From: Pelomonas baiyunensis
GTDB lineage: Bacteria > Pseudomonadota > Gammaproteobacteria > Burkholderiales > Burkholderiaceae_C
DNA: 64,000 bases
Direction: 5' to 3'
NCBI RefSeq assembly: GCF_043555935.1
Contig: NZ_JBIGIB010000008.1
Location: 34,371 to 98,370 of the forward strand
Position 1 is the stretch's first letter. Each line of letters opens with the position of its first letter. Of this stretch, positions 1 through 7,932 are shown one piece after another. The notes under the pieces were generated by a model that was not told the DNA's origin, made no database searches, and worked only from the letters and a program-made list of their open reading frames with translations. A program made the translations under genes and the position numbers.

Positions 1-158
1 TGGTGGCGCGCGGCGTGGGCTGGGCACGGCTGGAAACCGGCATCCACCAGCCCGAAGCCATCGGTCTGTACCGGCGCCTGGGCTACGCCGAGTGCGGGCC
101 CTTCGGTGGCTACCAACCGGACCCTTTGAGCCTCTTCATGGAGAAGCGCCTGGCCTGA
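1..158 (+). CDS. GNAT-family N-acetyltransferase, C-terminal fragment
   Basis: This is the last 51 codons of a gene whose start lies left of the window. The readable end contains the GNAT motif-A/B tail: an LETG strand, then AIGLYRRLGY, the usual 'alyeklGF' segment closing the acetyl-CoA fold, then FMEKRLA and a TGA stop. Family members transfer an acetyl group from acetyl-CoA to an amine; the substrate cannot be inferred from this fragment. A perfect 6-bp hairpin follows the stop directly. Confidence 0.7.
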   Translation, partial: VARGVGWARLETGIHQPEAIGLYRRLGYAECGPFGGYQPDPLSLFMEKRLA

Positions 159-160
159 AA

Positions 161-178
161 CGCCGAGAAACTTCGGCG
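161..178 (+). terminator. hairpin after the acetyltransferase gene
   Basis: Perfect inverted repeat CGCCGA-GAAACT-TCGGCG two bases after the stop codon. There is no T-run, so it is only a candidate intrinsic terminator or 3-prime stabilising stem. It separates the upstream gene from pyk. Confidence 0.4.
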
Positions 179-224
179 GGCCCTGGCGGCTCATAATTCC
201 TCGCCCTATCAGCAGAGACAAGCC

Positions 225-1655
225 ATGACCCGCGCCACCAAGATCGTCGCCACCCTCGGCCCCGCTTCCAACACGCCGGAGGTGCTGGAACAGATGATCC
301 GCGCCGGTGTCGACGTCGTTCGCTTGAACTTCTCGCACGGCAAGGCGCAAGACCACATCGACCGCGCCACCATGGTTCGCGAGGCGGCCGCCCGCGTGGG
401 CAAGTCGGTGGCCATCATGGCCGACCTGCAAGGCCCCAAGATCCGCGTCGGCAAGTTCGAGAACAACAAGATCGAACTCATCCCCGGCGCTCGGTTCATC
501 CTCGACGCCGACCGCACCGAGCTGGGCAACCAAGACATCGCGAGCCTCGACTACAAGGAACTGCCGCGCGATGTGAAGCCCGGCGACACCCTGCTGCTCA
601 ACGACGGCCTGCTGGTGCTGACCGTGGAAGCCGTGCGCGGCGCCCAGGTGCACACCATCGTCAAGCTGGGCGGCGAGCTGTCCAACAACAAGGGCATCAA
701 CAAGCAGGGCGGCGGCCTCACCGCCCCGGCGCTGACCGGCAAGGACATGGAAGACATCAAGACCGCGATGTCCTTCCAGTGCGAGTACCTGGCCGTGAGC
801 TTCCCCAAGAACGCGACCGACATGGAGATGGCGCGTCAGCTGGCCAACGTGGCCGGCGAGCCCTACCGCCACAAGCCGGCCATGATCGCCAAGATCGAGC
901 GCTACGAGGCCATCCCGCACCTGGAAGCCATCCTGAAGGCGTCCGACGGCATCATGGTGGCCCGTGGCGACCTGGCCGTGGAAGTGGGCAACGCTGCGGT
1001 GCCGGCACTGCAAAAGCGCATGATCAAGATGGCGCGTGAGCTGGACAAGGTGTCCATCACCGCCACGCAGATGATGGAGTCCATGATCGTGAACCCGGTG
1101 CCCACGCGCGCCGAGGTGTCCGACGTGGCCAACGCCGTGCTGGACGGCACTGACGCCGTGATGCTGTCGGCCGAAACCGCCGCGGGCAAGTACCCGGTCG
1201 AGACCATCGAGCAGATGGCCAACATCGCCGTGGAAGCCGAGCGCGCCGAGTTCGTGACGCTGGACACCGACTTCGCCGGCCGCCAGTTCGGCCGCATCGA
1301 CCAGTCCATCGCCATGGGCGCCCTGTTCACGGCGCACCACCTGGGTTGCAAGGCCATCCTCGCGCTGACCGAGTCGGGCTCCACCGCGCTGTGGATGAGC
1401 CGTCACCGCATCAACGTGCCCATCTTCGGCCTGACCACGCAGCCCATCAGCCAGCGCAAGATGGCGCTGTACCGCAACGTCACGCCGCTGCTGATGGACA
1501 AGTTCGACGACCGCGACGCCGCCCTGGCTGCGGCCGAGAAGATCCTGGTGGCGCGCGGCGTGCTGATGCCCGGCGACACCTATGCCATCACGTGCGGCGA
1601 GCCCATGGGCTACCCGGGCGGCACCAACATGCTGAAGGTCTGCCGCGTCGCCTGA
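225..1655 (+). CDS. pyk: pyruvate kinase
   Basis: Converts phosphoenolpyruvate and ADP to pyruvate and ATP, the last step of glycolysis. The 476-residue length is normal for bacterial type II enzymes. Visible landmarks are the N-terminal TKIVATLGPAS strand, NFSHG, the active-site region ADLQGPKIRVG, the metal/PEP-binding stretch MVARGDLAVEVG, TATQMMESM, and the C-terminal allosteric-domain end GGTNMLKV. The ATG follows a purine-rich stretch (cagagacaagcc). In many Burkholderiales pyk lies directly before fba and purC; here those genes are about 46 and 51 kb away. A strong hairpin follows the stop. Confidence 0.97.
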   Translation: MTRATKIVATLGPASNTPEVLEQMIRAGVDVVRLNFSHGKAQDHIDRATMVREAAARVGKSVAIMADLQGPKIRVGKFENNKIELIPGARFILDADRTELGNQDIASLDYKELPRDVKPGDTLLLNDGLLVLTVEAVRGAQVHTIVKLGGELSNNKGINKQGGGLTAPALTGKDMEDIKTAMSFQCEYLAVSFPKNATDMEMARQLANVAGEPYRHKPAMIAKIERYEAIPHLEAILKASDGIMVARGDLAVEVGNAAVPALQKRMIKMARELDKVSITATQMMESMIVNPVPTRAEVSDVANAVLDGTDAVMLSAETAAGKYPVETIEQMANIAVEAERAEFVTLDTDFAGRQFGRIDQSIAMGALFTAHHLGCKAILALTESGSTALWMSRHRINVPIFGLTTQPISQRKMALYRNVTPLLMDKFDDRDAALAAAEKILVARGVLMPGDTYAITCGEPMGYPGGTNMLKVCRVA

Positions 1656-1670
1656 CGTTGGGGGCTTGAT

Positions 1671-1688
1671 GCCCGGCGCGAGCCGGGC
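1671..1688. terminator. hairpin between convergent pyk and haemoglobin genes
   Basis: GCCCGGC-GCGA-GCCGGGC is a 7-bp GC stem closed by a GCGA (GNRA-type) tetraloop. It lies in the 45-bp gap between two converging genes and could stop transcription from both sides. No clear T-run on either strand. Confidence 0.5.
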
Positions 1689-1700
1689 GGGTGCGGGGCC

Positions 1701-2240
1701 TCAGCGCGTGACGATGTCGCGGTGAAAGTGCGCCATGCGCGCCAAGAAGCGGTTTTGGATGCTGAACGGTACCTGGGCTGCGTCCAACGCCGCCTGGAGG
1801 TTCTCCACCAGCGCGTTGAACGCCGCGCGGTCGATGCCCAGGTGGGCGTGCGCATCCTTCATGTTCACGCCCTCGTAGGTGCAGGGGCCGCCGGCGACCA
1901 CGCAGAAGTAGTCGGCCAGCGCACGCTGGAGGGCGTCCTTGCGGATGCCCTCGAAGTAGCGGGCGATGCGCGCGTCGTTCAGCATGCGGTCGTAGAAGTC
2001 ATCGGTGAAGCGGCGGATGCGCTCGACGCCCCCCAGGGCCTGGAAGAGCTGGTCATCGGCCGGCAGCGGCGCGGCACCGGGCACCACCACGCGCGGGCGC
2101 GTTCCGGATTGGGCACCCGTTGCGTCATCTGAGGCCGCGGCCGCTGGCGTCCAGCCGGCCACCGCAGCCCAGGCTGCCAGCCCCGCGCACAGGCTCACCC
2201 GGCGAACCGCCGGGAATGGATTCACCAGCATGTCAGGCAC
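1701..2240 (-). CDS. group 1 truncated haemoglobin with N-terminal signal sequence
   Basis: Small haem protein of the 2-on-2 globin family, whose members bind O2 or NO. The globin part (about residues 62-179) shows LFQALGGVERI at the start, the loop GGPCTYEG, and MKDAHAHLGI carrying the likely proximal His131. It is preceded by about 60 residues with two arginines and a hydrophobic stretch (LCAGLAAWAAVAG) ending in AAAA, which looks like a signal peptide followed by a low-complexity linker. Most truncated globins are cytoplasmic, so export is unusual. Met4 is an alternative start. The gene faces pyk and its upstream side borders a decayed gene. Confidence 0.85.
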   Translation of the reverse strand: MPDMLVNPFPAVRRVSLCAGLAAWAAVAGWTPAAAASDDATGAQSGTRPRVVVPGAAPLPADDQLFQALGGVERIRRFTDDFYDRMLNDARIARYFEGIRKDALQRALADYFCVVAGGPCTYEGVNMKDAHAHLGIDRAAFNALVENLQAALDAAQVPFSIQNRFLARMAHFHRDIVTR

Positions 2241-2394
2241 GCTCTGGAAAACACGGGGCGAGTCTAGCCACTGGCATGGGCGCCGCGTGGCGCTGCAGCC
2301 GGCGGGTTGTGGGAATCCGTGCGCCCGTCACGCCAGCACCCGGCATGCCGGGGCTGACTTGGGGCGCCATGGCCGTGGTGGCGGGCCCATCCCG

Positions 2395-3023
2395 CCGGTG
2401 GTGATGCTGGTGGAGCGCCGTGCCTTCATGCCGCAAGCCCGCGTCGAGGGCGATCGGGGGGAGGCCTTGGCCCGGCGTCTGGGCCGCGATCTGATCGCAC
2501 GGCCGGTGCCGCGCAAGTGCCTGGCCGAAGCGCTGCGGCGCGGCGAGGGCGACTTGGCGTGCGATGACCAACCCGAGTGGCTGCGCGGCGCGGTCGCCTG
2601 GAGCCGGCCCTTCCTGCCGGATCAGGCCTGGCTGATGACTGCAGCTGATGCGCCGGCCCCGCCGCACCTGCTCAGCCTGGCCGGTCCGCCGGTGGGCACC
2701 GTGCGGGGCTGGGTGGGCCCGGAGGTGGGCGATGTGCTGCGCAGCGGCGTCCAGCGCGATGCCGCGCCGGACGCGATGGCCAACCTGCAAAAGCGCGCAC
2801 GCGGCCGGGTGCAGCATGCGCTGACCGGCCGCCGGGTGTTGGAGTACACGCAGCCATCGGCCAATGCGTGCGGCCCCTGCACGCGCCGCGGGTGGTGTCG
2901 GAGGTGCTGGCGCAGTGCGCCTTGTCACGCAACCGCAGCCTGAGCCTGGTCGCGCTGAACGGCGCCATTCAGGCCTTGCTGGCCGACGGCGAATTGAACC
3001 GTCGGCGCGCCCGCTGCCGCTGA
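2395..3023 (+). pseudogene. decayed periplasmic amino-acid-type solute-binding protein (SBP_bac_3-like)
   Basis: Reading frame 1 from about 2395 gives a protein resembling orphan family-3 solute-binding proteins: PVVMLVERR, then GEALARRLG, RKCLAEALRRGEGDLACDD, the PEWL-RGAVAWSRPF motif, VGTVRGWVGPEVG, and RVQHALTGRRVLEY. Around 2850-2870 homology leaves this frame and continues in another: HAPRVVSEVLAQCALSRNR then ALNGAIQALLADGE, ending at TGA 3021-3023. One indel therefore splits the gene. The N-terminus is also unclear: no start codon with a signal peptide is evident in frame. It could be a true pseudogene or a base-calling error. No transporter genes adjoin it. Confidence 0.55.
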
Positions 3024-3069
3024 GCGGCTGCGGGGCGGCGGCCCGGACACGCGGCCCGGGCCCGGGCGT

Positions 3070-5643
3070 TCAGCCCTCGGCGATGCGGCGCGCCAGGTGG
3101 GCCAGGGCTTCTTCCACCTGGTCCACCAGCACCAGGCACAGGTCGCCCGGCTGCAGGCGCGACAACGCGCGGTCGATGGCGATGAACTCGCCGACGATCT
3201 CCTCGACGTGCGTCGTGCGCGACGCGCCTTCGAGACCCGCGCGCAGCAGGGCCACCACCTCGCCGGCCTGGCGGCCGCGCTGGCAGGCGTCTTCGTACAG
3301 GATGACGTCGTCGAACGCCGCGCCGAGGATCTCGGTCTGCACGCGGATGTCTTCGTCGCGCCGGTCGCCCGCGCCGCTGATGACCACCGAGCGCTTGTGG
3401 GCCGGCATGGCCGCCACGGCGCCCACCAGGGCCTTCATGGCGTCGCCGTTGTGGCCGTAGTCGGCAATCACGGTGGCGCCCTTGTATTCCATGACGTTGA
3501 AGCGGCCCGGGGCGTTGTCGGCGTCGTTGGCGAAGCTGCCCACGCCGCGGCGGATGGTGTCCCAGTCCAGCCCCACGCCCCAGGCGGCGGCCACGGCGGC
3601 CATGGCGTTCTCCACCTGGAAACCGATCACGCCACCGCGCGTGAGCGGGATGTCGCGCAGCGGAATGCTTTCGCGCCACACGCCTTGGGCGGCCACGATC
3701 TGGTCGCCGTCCACGTAGACGCAGCGCTTGCCCTGCGCGCGGTGCGTGGCCATCAGTGGGTGGTGGCGGTCGGCAGCGAAGTAGATGACCTGGCCCGGGC
3801 AGACCGAGGCCATCTGCGCGGTCAGCGGGTCGGCCGCGTTCAGCACGGCGTAGCCGGTCGGGGCCACGTTCTGCACGATGACGCGCTTGACCAGCACCAG
3901 GTCTTCCGCCGTGTGCAGGAAGTTCATGCCCAGGTGGTCGCCGGCGCCGATGTTGGTGCACACGGCCACCTGGCAGCGGTCAAAGCCCAGGCCTTCGCGC
4001 AAGATGCCGCCGCGGGCGGTTTCCAGCACGGCGGCTTCCACGTCGGGGTGCATCAGCACGTTGCGGGCGCTCTTGGGGCCGGAGCAGTCGCCGCTGTCGA
4101 TCTGGCGGCCGTCCACGTAGACACCGTCGGTGTTGGTCATCCCCACCTTCAGCCCGCAGCTGGCGAACATGTGGGCGATCAGCCGGCTGACCGTGGTCTT
4201 GCCGTTGGTGCCCGTCACGGCCACCACCGGAATGCGGCCGTCTTCAGCCGCGGCGCCGGCCTTGTGGCCCGAGCCGAACAGGTGGCCGATGATGGCCTCG
4301 CCCACGTTGCGGCCCTTGCCGAAGCTGGGGCTCAGGTGCATGCGCAGGCCCGGTGCGGCGTTCACTTCCACGATGCCGCCGCTGATTTCTTCCAGCGGGC
4401 GCAGCACGCTTTCGGCCACCACGTCCACGCCGCACACGTGCAGCCCCACGACCTGGGCCGCCGCAATCGCACGGGCGGCCACTTCCGGGTGCACGTCGTC
4501 CGTCACGTCGGTGGCGGTGCCGCCGGTGGAGAGGTTGGCGTTGTTGCGCAGGATGACGCGCTGGCCCTTTTCAGGCACCGACTCGGGCGTCAGGTTCTGC
4601 TGCGTGAGGCGCGCCACGGCGATGTCGTCGAAGCGGATCTTGGTCAGCGAGGTGGCATGGCCGTCGCCGCGGCGGGGGTCGCTGTTGACCTTGTCGACCA
4701 GCTGCTTGACGGTCAGCACGCCGTCGCCAATGACGTGCGGCGGGTCGCGGCGGGCGGCGGCGATCAGCTTGTCGCCGATCACCAGCAGGCGGTAGTCGCC
4801 GCCGGGCAGGAATTTCTCGACCATCACCTGGCCGATTTCGTCGGCTGCCTTGTAGGCCAGCTCGATGCCCTCGCGCGTGGTGACGTTGACGGTCACGCCC
4901 TTGCCCTGGTTGCCGTCTTGCGGCTTCACCACGACCGGCAGGCCGATTTCCTGGGCCACGGCCCAGGCGTCGTCCACCGAGTCCACGGGGCGGCCGATGG
5001 GCACGGGCACGCCGGCCGCTTGCAGCAGGCGCTTGCACAGGTCTTTGTCTTGCGCGATGGACTCGCTCACCGCGCTGGTGGCGTCGACCTCGGCGGCCCA
5101 GATGCGGCGCTGCTTGGCGCCCCAGCCGAACTGCACCAGGCTGCCTTGCGTCAAGCGGCGGAAGGGAATGCCGCGGGCGATGGCCGCGTTGACGATGGAG
5201 CCGGTGGAGGGGCCCAGGCGGATGTCCTCGTCCAGCTCGCGCAACTCAGCCAGCACGGTGTCGGCGTCGAATTCACCGCCCGACAGGGCCGCGTTCACGA
5301 GCTTGACCGCGTGGTCGAAGGCGAGGCGGCCCACGTCTTCCTCGCTGTACTCGATGACCAGCTGGTAGGTGCCCGCTTCGGGCGTGACATGCGTTTGGCT
5401 GAACGTGACCGGGCAGCCGGCCTGGGCTTGCAGCGCGAGCGCGGCCTGCTCCAGCACCTGGGCCAGCGAGGTGTCGGCACGCAGTTCGCCGATGGTGGGG
5501 AAGAGCTGGCGCAGCCGGGCTTCGAAGCCGGGCAGGCGCTCCAGCGAGCGCTCGGTGTCGCTGCAATGCACGACGGCTTCAATCGCCGTGTGGCGGCTCC
5601 ACATGTTCGGGCCGCGCAGGGCGCGGGTGCGAGAAACGTCCAT
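3070..5643 (-). CDS. cphA: cyanophycin synthetase
   Basis: Polymerises Asp and Arg into multi-L-arginyl-poly-L-aspartate (cyanophycin), a nitrogen and carbon store, using ATP. The 857-residue protein has the full three-part layout: N-terminal domain (about 1-160, starting RALRGPNMW), ATP-grasp domain (about 200-460, with RRIWAAEVDATSAVSE, VVKPQDGNQGKGV and GGIVEVNAAPGLRMHL), and a Mur-ligase-like domain with an intact P-loop GTNGKTT (Lys482) followed by GGILREGLGFDRC and DYGHNGDA. It lies 23 bp downstream of a second synthetase on the same strand, so the two are probably cotranscribed. No cyanophycinase gene is seen in the window. Confidence 0.95.
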   Translation of the reverse strand: MDVSRTRALRGPNMWSRHTAIEAVVHCSDTERSLERLPGFEARLRQLFPTIGELRADTSLAQVLEQAALALQAQAGCPVTFSQTHVTPEAGTYQLVIEYSEEDVGRLAFDHAVKLVNAALSGGEFDADTVLAELRELDEDIRLGPSTGSIVNAAIARGIPFRRLTQGSLVQFGWGAKQRRIWAAEVDATSAVSESIAQDKDLCKRLLQAAGVPVPIGRPVDSVDDAWAVAQEIGLPVVVKPQDGNQGKGVTVNVTTREGIELAYKAADEIGQVMVEKFLPGGDYRLLVIGDKLIAAARRDPPHVIGDGVLTVKQLVDKVNSDPRRGDGHATSLTKIRFDDIAVARLTQQNLTPESVPEKGQRVILRNNANLSTGGTATDVTDDVHPEVAARAIAAAQVVGLHVCGVDVVAESVLRPLEEISGGIVEVNAAPGLRMHLSPSFGKGRNVGEAIIGHLFGSGHKAGAAAEDGRIPVVAVTGTNGKTTVSRLIAHMFASCGLKVGMTNTDGVYVDGRQIDSGDCSGPKSARNVLMHPDVEAAVLETARGGILREGLGFDRCQVAVCTNIGAGDHLGMNFLHTAEDLVLVKRVIVQNVAPTGYAVLNAADPLTAQMASVCPGQVIYFAADRHHPLMATHRAQGKRCVYVDGDQIVAAQGVWRESIPLRDIPLTRGGVIGFQVENAMAAVAAAWGVGLDWDTIRRGVGSFANDADNAPGRFNVMEYKGATVIADYGHNGDAMKALVGAVAAMPAHKRSVVISGAGDRRDEDIRVQTEILGAAFDDVILYEDACQRGRQAGEVVALLRAGLEGASRTTHVEEIVGEFIAIDRALSRLQPGDLCLVLVDQVEEALAHLARRIAEG

Positions 5644-5666
5644 AAGGGGTCCGGAATCTGTTGACG

Positions 5667-7841
5667 TTAGGCGAGGTGGAGTTCGGGCACGAAGGTGTCC
5701 AGGCCGGCGGCGATGAGCTCGGGCGAGATGCCCAGCGCCCAGCCGGTGGCCACGGCGGCCAGCAGGGTGGCGGCGTCCGTCGTGTCGGCGCCAAAGCGGC
5801 GCAGCAGGGCGTCGATGTTGGCGCCGGGTGTTTCGGCCGGGCCTTGGGCCAGCACGGCCGCGCCGCCGCGCAGGAACACCGCGCGGCCGCCGCGGTTGCG
5901 GTGCTGTTGCAGGGCGTCCAGGCTGCCGTCTTCGGCGTAGAACACCACTTCGCCGTCGCTCAGCTCGGCCATGTCCACCAGGCGCGGGTGGGCGGCGTGC
6001 AGCACGCTGGCGCCTTCGCTGAGCACCACGTCCACCTGGGTGCGCAGCACCTTGTAGAGCTGGTCCACGTCTTGCACGTCGAAGTCGGCCAGGGCGTCGA
6101 TGCCGTCCAGGTCGGTCACCACGCCCACCTGGCAGCGGTCATAGGCCAGGCCGTCGCGCAGGATGCTGGCGGGGTTGTTCTCCACCACCACCGCGTTCAC
6201 GCCGCGGTTCATCAGCAGGCGGTGGGCGGCGTCCCAGCGGGCGCTGTCTTTCTTCTCGACGCAGCGGGTGCCCAGGAACAGGCCGTCGCGGCAGGCCAGG
6301 CCCACGTGGCGGCCGTTGAGGTGCAGCAGCCAGGCCACGAGGCGGGCGATCTGGCGGCCCCCGCGCGAGCCGGCCACGCCGACGATGGGGATGCGGCCGG
6401 TTTCGTCTTCGGCAAACAGGTGGTCGATGATGGCCTGGCCCACCGGCTGCGGGGCGCCGCCAGCCGGCTTCAGGTGCATCAGCAGCCCGGGGCCGGCGTT
6501 CACTTCCACGATGGCGCCGCCGGTCTCGGCCAGGGGCTTGCCGATGTCTTCGGTCACCAGGTCCACGCCGGCGATGTCCAGCCCCACGGTGCGGGCGGCC
6601 AGCGACACCGCGTGCGCCACCTCGGGGTGCACGTCCGGGGTGCAGTCAATGGCCACATTGCCGTTGCGCTGGATCAGCACGGCCTTGCCGGCCGCGGGCA
6701 CGCTGTCGGGCGTGACGCCCTGGCGTTGCAGGTCCAGCAGCACGACCGGGTCTTCGCCCAGCACGATCTTGTTGAGCGGGAAGTCTTCCGTCAGGCCGCG
6801 GCGGGGGTCGGTGTTGATCTGGCTGTCGATCAGCTGCGCGACGGTGTGGATGCCGTCGCCATGGATCCACGCGGCTTCGCCACGGGCTGCGGCCACCACC
6901 TGGCCGCCCACCACCAGCACACGGTGCTCGTTGCCGCGGATGTAGCGCTCCACCAGCACCGAGGAGCCTTCCTCATCGGCCAGCTTGAACGCGGCATGGC
7001 AATCGGCTTCGTTCTGGATGTCCAGCGTGACACCCCGGCCGTGGTTGCCGTCGCTGGGCTTGATGACCACCGGCAGGCCGATGTCTTGCGCGGCGTCCCA
7101 GGCGTCGGCCGCGGTCTTGACCTCCTGGCCCTCGGGCACGGGCACGCCCACGGCCTTGAGCAGGGTCTTGGTCAGGTCCTTGTCGCCGGCGATGCCTTCG
7201 GCGATGGCGCTGGTCATGTCGGTCTCGGCCGTCCAGATGCGGCGCTGGCGTGCGCCGTGGCCCAGCTGCACCAGGTTGCCGTCGTTCAGGCGGATGTGCG
7301 GGATGCGGCGGTCCGTCGCGGCGGCCACGATGGCGGCGGTGGAGGGGCCGAGGTAGCAGTCGTCGAGCTTGTCGCGCACGCGGGCCACGGCGGCGGGCAC
7401 GTCGAACGGTTCGTCGTTGATCATGGCCATGATCAGCGCGTGACCCTCAGCCAGGGCGGCGCGGGCCACCTGCTCGTCTCGTGCGCGGAACACCATGCGG
7501 TACACGCCGCGCTGGCTGGTGGAGCGCGTCTGGCCGAAGCCGGTGGGCATGCCGGCCAGGTTCAGCAGCTCGATGACGATGTGCTCCAGCACATGGCCCA
7601 TCCAGGTGCCGTCACGCAGGCGCTCGATGAAGCCGCCGCGTTCACCCACGCCGCAGTGGTGCTCGATGAGGGCGGGCAGGGCGGTGGTCAGGCGGTCGTT
7701 GAAGCCGGGGAGCTGGTGGCTGGGAAAGTCTTCCAGCTCGCCCAGGTCCAGCCACACCTCCAGCACCGGCCGGTAGGTCCACATGTTGGGCCCGCGCAGG
7801 TAGTTGATGCGCAGCAGGCGAATGTCGTTCTTCTTGCTCAT
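5667..7841 (-). CDS. second cyanophycin synthetase paralogue with degenerate Mur-ligase domain
   Basis: A 724-residue paralogue of the neighbouring CphA, starting with LRGPNMWTYRPVLEVW. The ATP-grasp half is well kept (RRIWTAETDMTSAIAEG, VVIKPSDGNHGRGV, AIVEVNAGPGLLMHLKP). The second half differs: where CphA has GTNGKTT this protein reads AGSRGGRQ (near residue 490), so the P-loop Lys and Thr are gone, and it is about 130 residues shorter. By family knowledge, CphA2-type enzymes with one dead site join dipeptides; whether this betaproteobacterial type does so is inference. It is first in the likely two-gene operon and divergent from the ABC transporter. Confidence 0.9.
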   Translation of the reverse strand: MSKKNDIRLLRINYLRGPNMWTYRPVLEVWLDLGELEDFPSHQLPGFNDRLTTALPALIEHHCGVGERGGFIERLRDGTWMGHVLEHIVIELLNLAGMPTGFGQTRSTSQRGVYRMVFRARDEQVARAALAEGHALIMAMINDEPFDVPAAVARVRDKLDDCYLGPSTAAIVAAATDRRIPHIRLNDGNLVQLGHGARQRRIWTAETDMTSAIAEGIAGDKDLTKTLLKAVGVPVPEGQEVKTAADAWDAAQDIGLPVVIKPSDGNHGRGVTLDIQNEADCHAAFKLADEEGSSVLVERYIRGNEHRVLVVGGQVVAAARGEAAWIHGDGIHTVAQLIDSQINTDPRRGLTEDFPLNKIVLGEDPVVLLDLQRQGVTPDSVPAAGKAVLIQRNGNVAIDCTPDVHPEVAHAVSLAARTVGLDIAGVDLVTEDIGKPLAETGGAIVEVNAGPGLLMHLKPAGGAPQPVGQAIIDHLFAEDETGRIPIVGVAGSRGGRQIARLVAWLLHLNGRHVGLACRDGLFLGTRCVEKKDSARWDAAHRLLMNRGVNAVVVENNPASILRDGLAYDRCQVGVVTDLDGIDALADFDVQDVDQLYKVLRTQVDVVLSEGASVLHAAHPRLVDMAELSDGEVVFYAEDGSLDALQQHRNRGGRAVFLRGGAAVLAQGPAETPGANIDALLRRFGADTTDAATLLAAVATGWALGISPELIAAGLDTFVPELHLA

Positions 7842-7932
7842 GGAATCAGGATTGGGGTGCGGGAGAGCGCTTGGAATTGTGCGCTGAAGTCATCACGGAG
7901 AATCGCAGCAGCTCGTCGGATCACACAACAAC
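7842..7932. promoter_or_regulatory. divergent promoter region between the synthetase pair and the ABC gene
   Basis: The 91-bp gap must hold promoters for both directions if the two transcription units start here. I see no convincing sigma-70 boxes or operator. The close head-to-head placement suggests shared control of cyanophycin synthesis and the ABC/DUF1854 pair. Confidence 0.35.

Noticed and set aside
2233..2928. 231-residue minus-strand frame over the decayed binding-protein gene
   Set aside because: The plus strand has solute-binding-protein motifs in two frames; the minus frame has none.
3097..5664. 855-residue plus-strand frame opposite cphA (and a 781-residue one opposite its paralogue)
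   Set aside because: Mirror frames of well recognised genes, made of His/Ala/Gly/Val-rich sequence with no motif.
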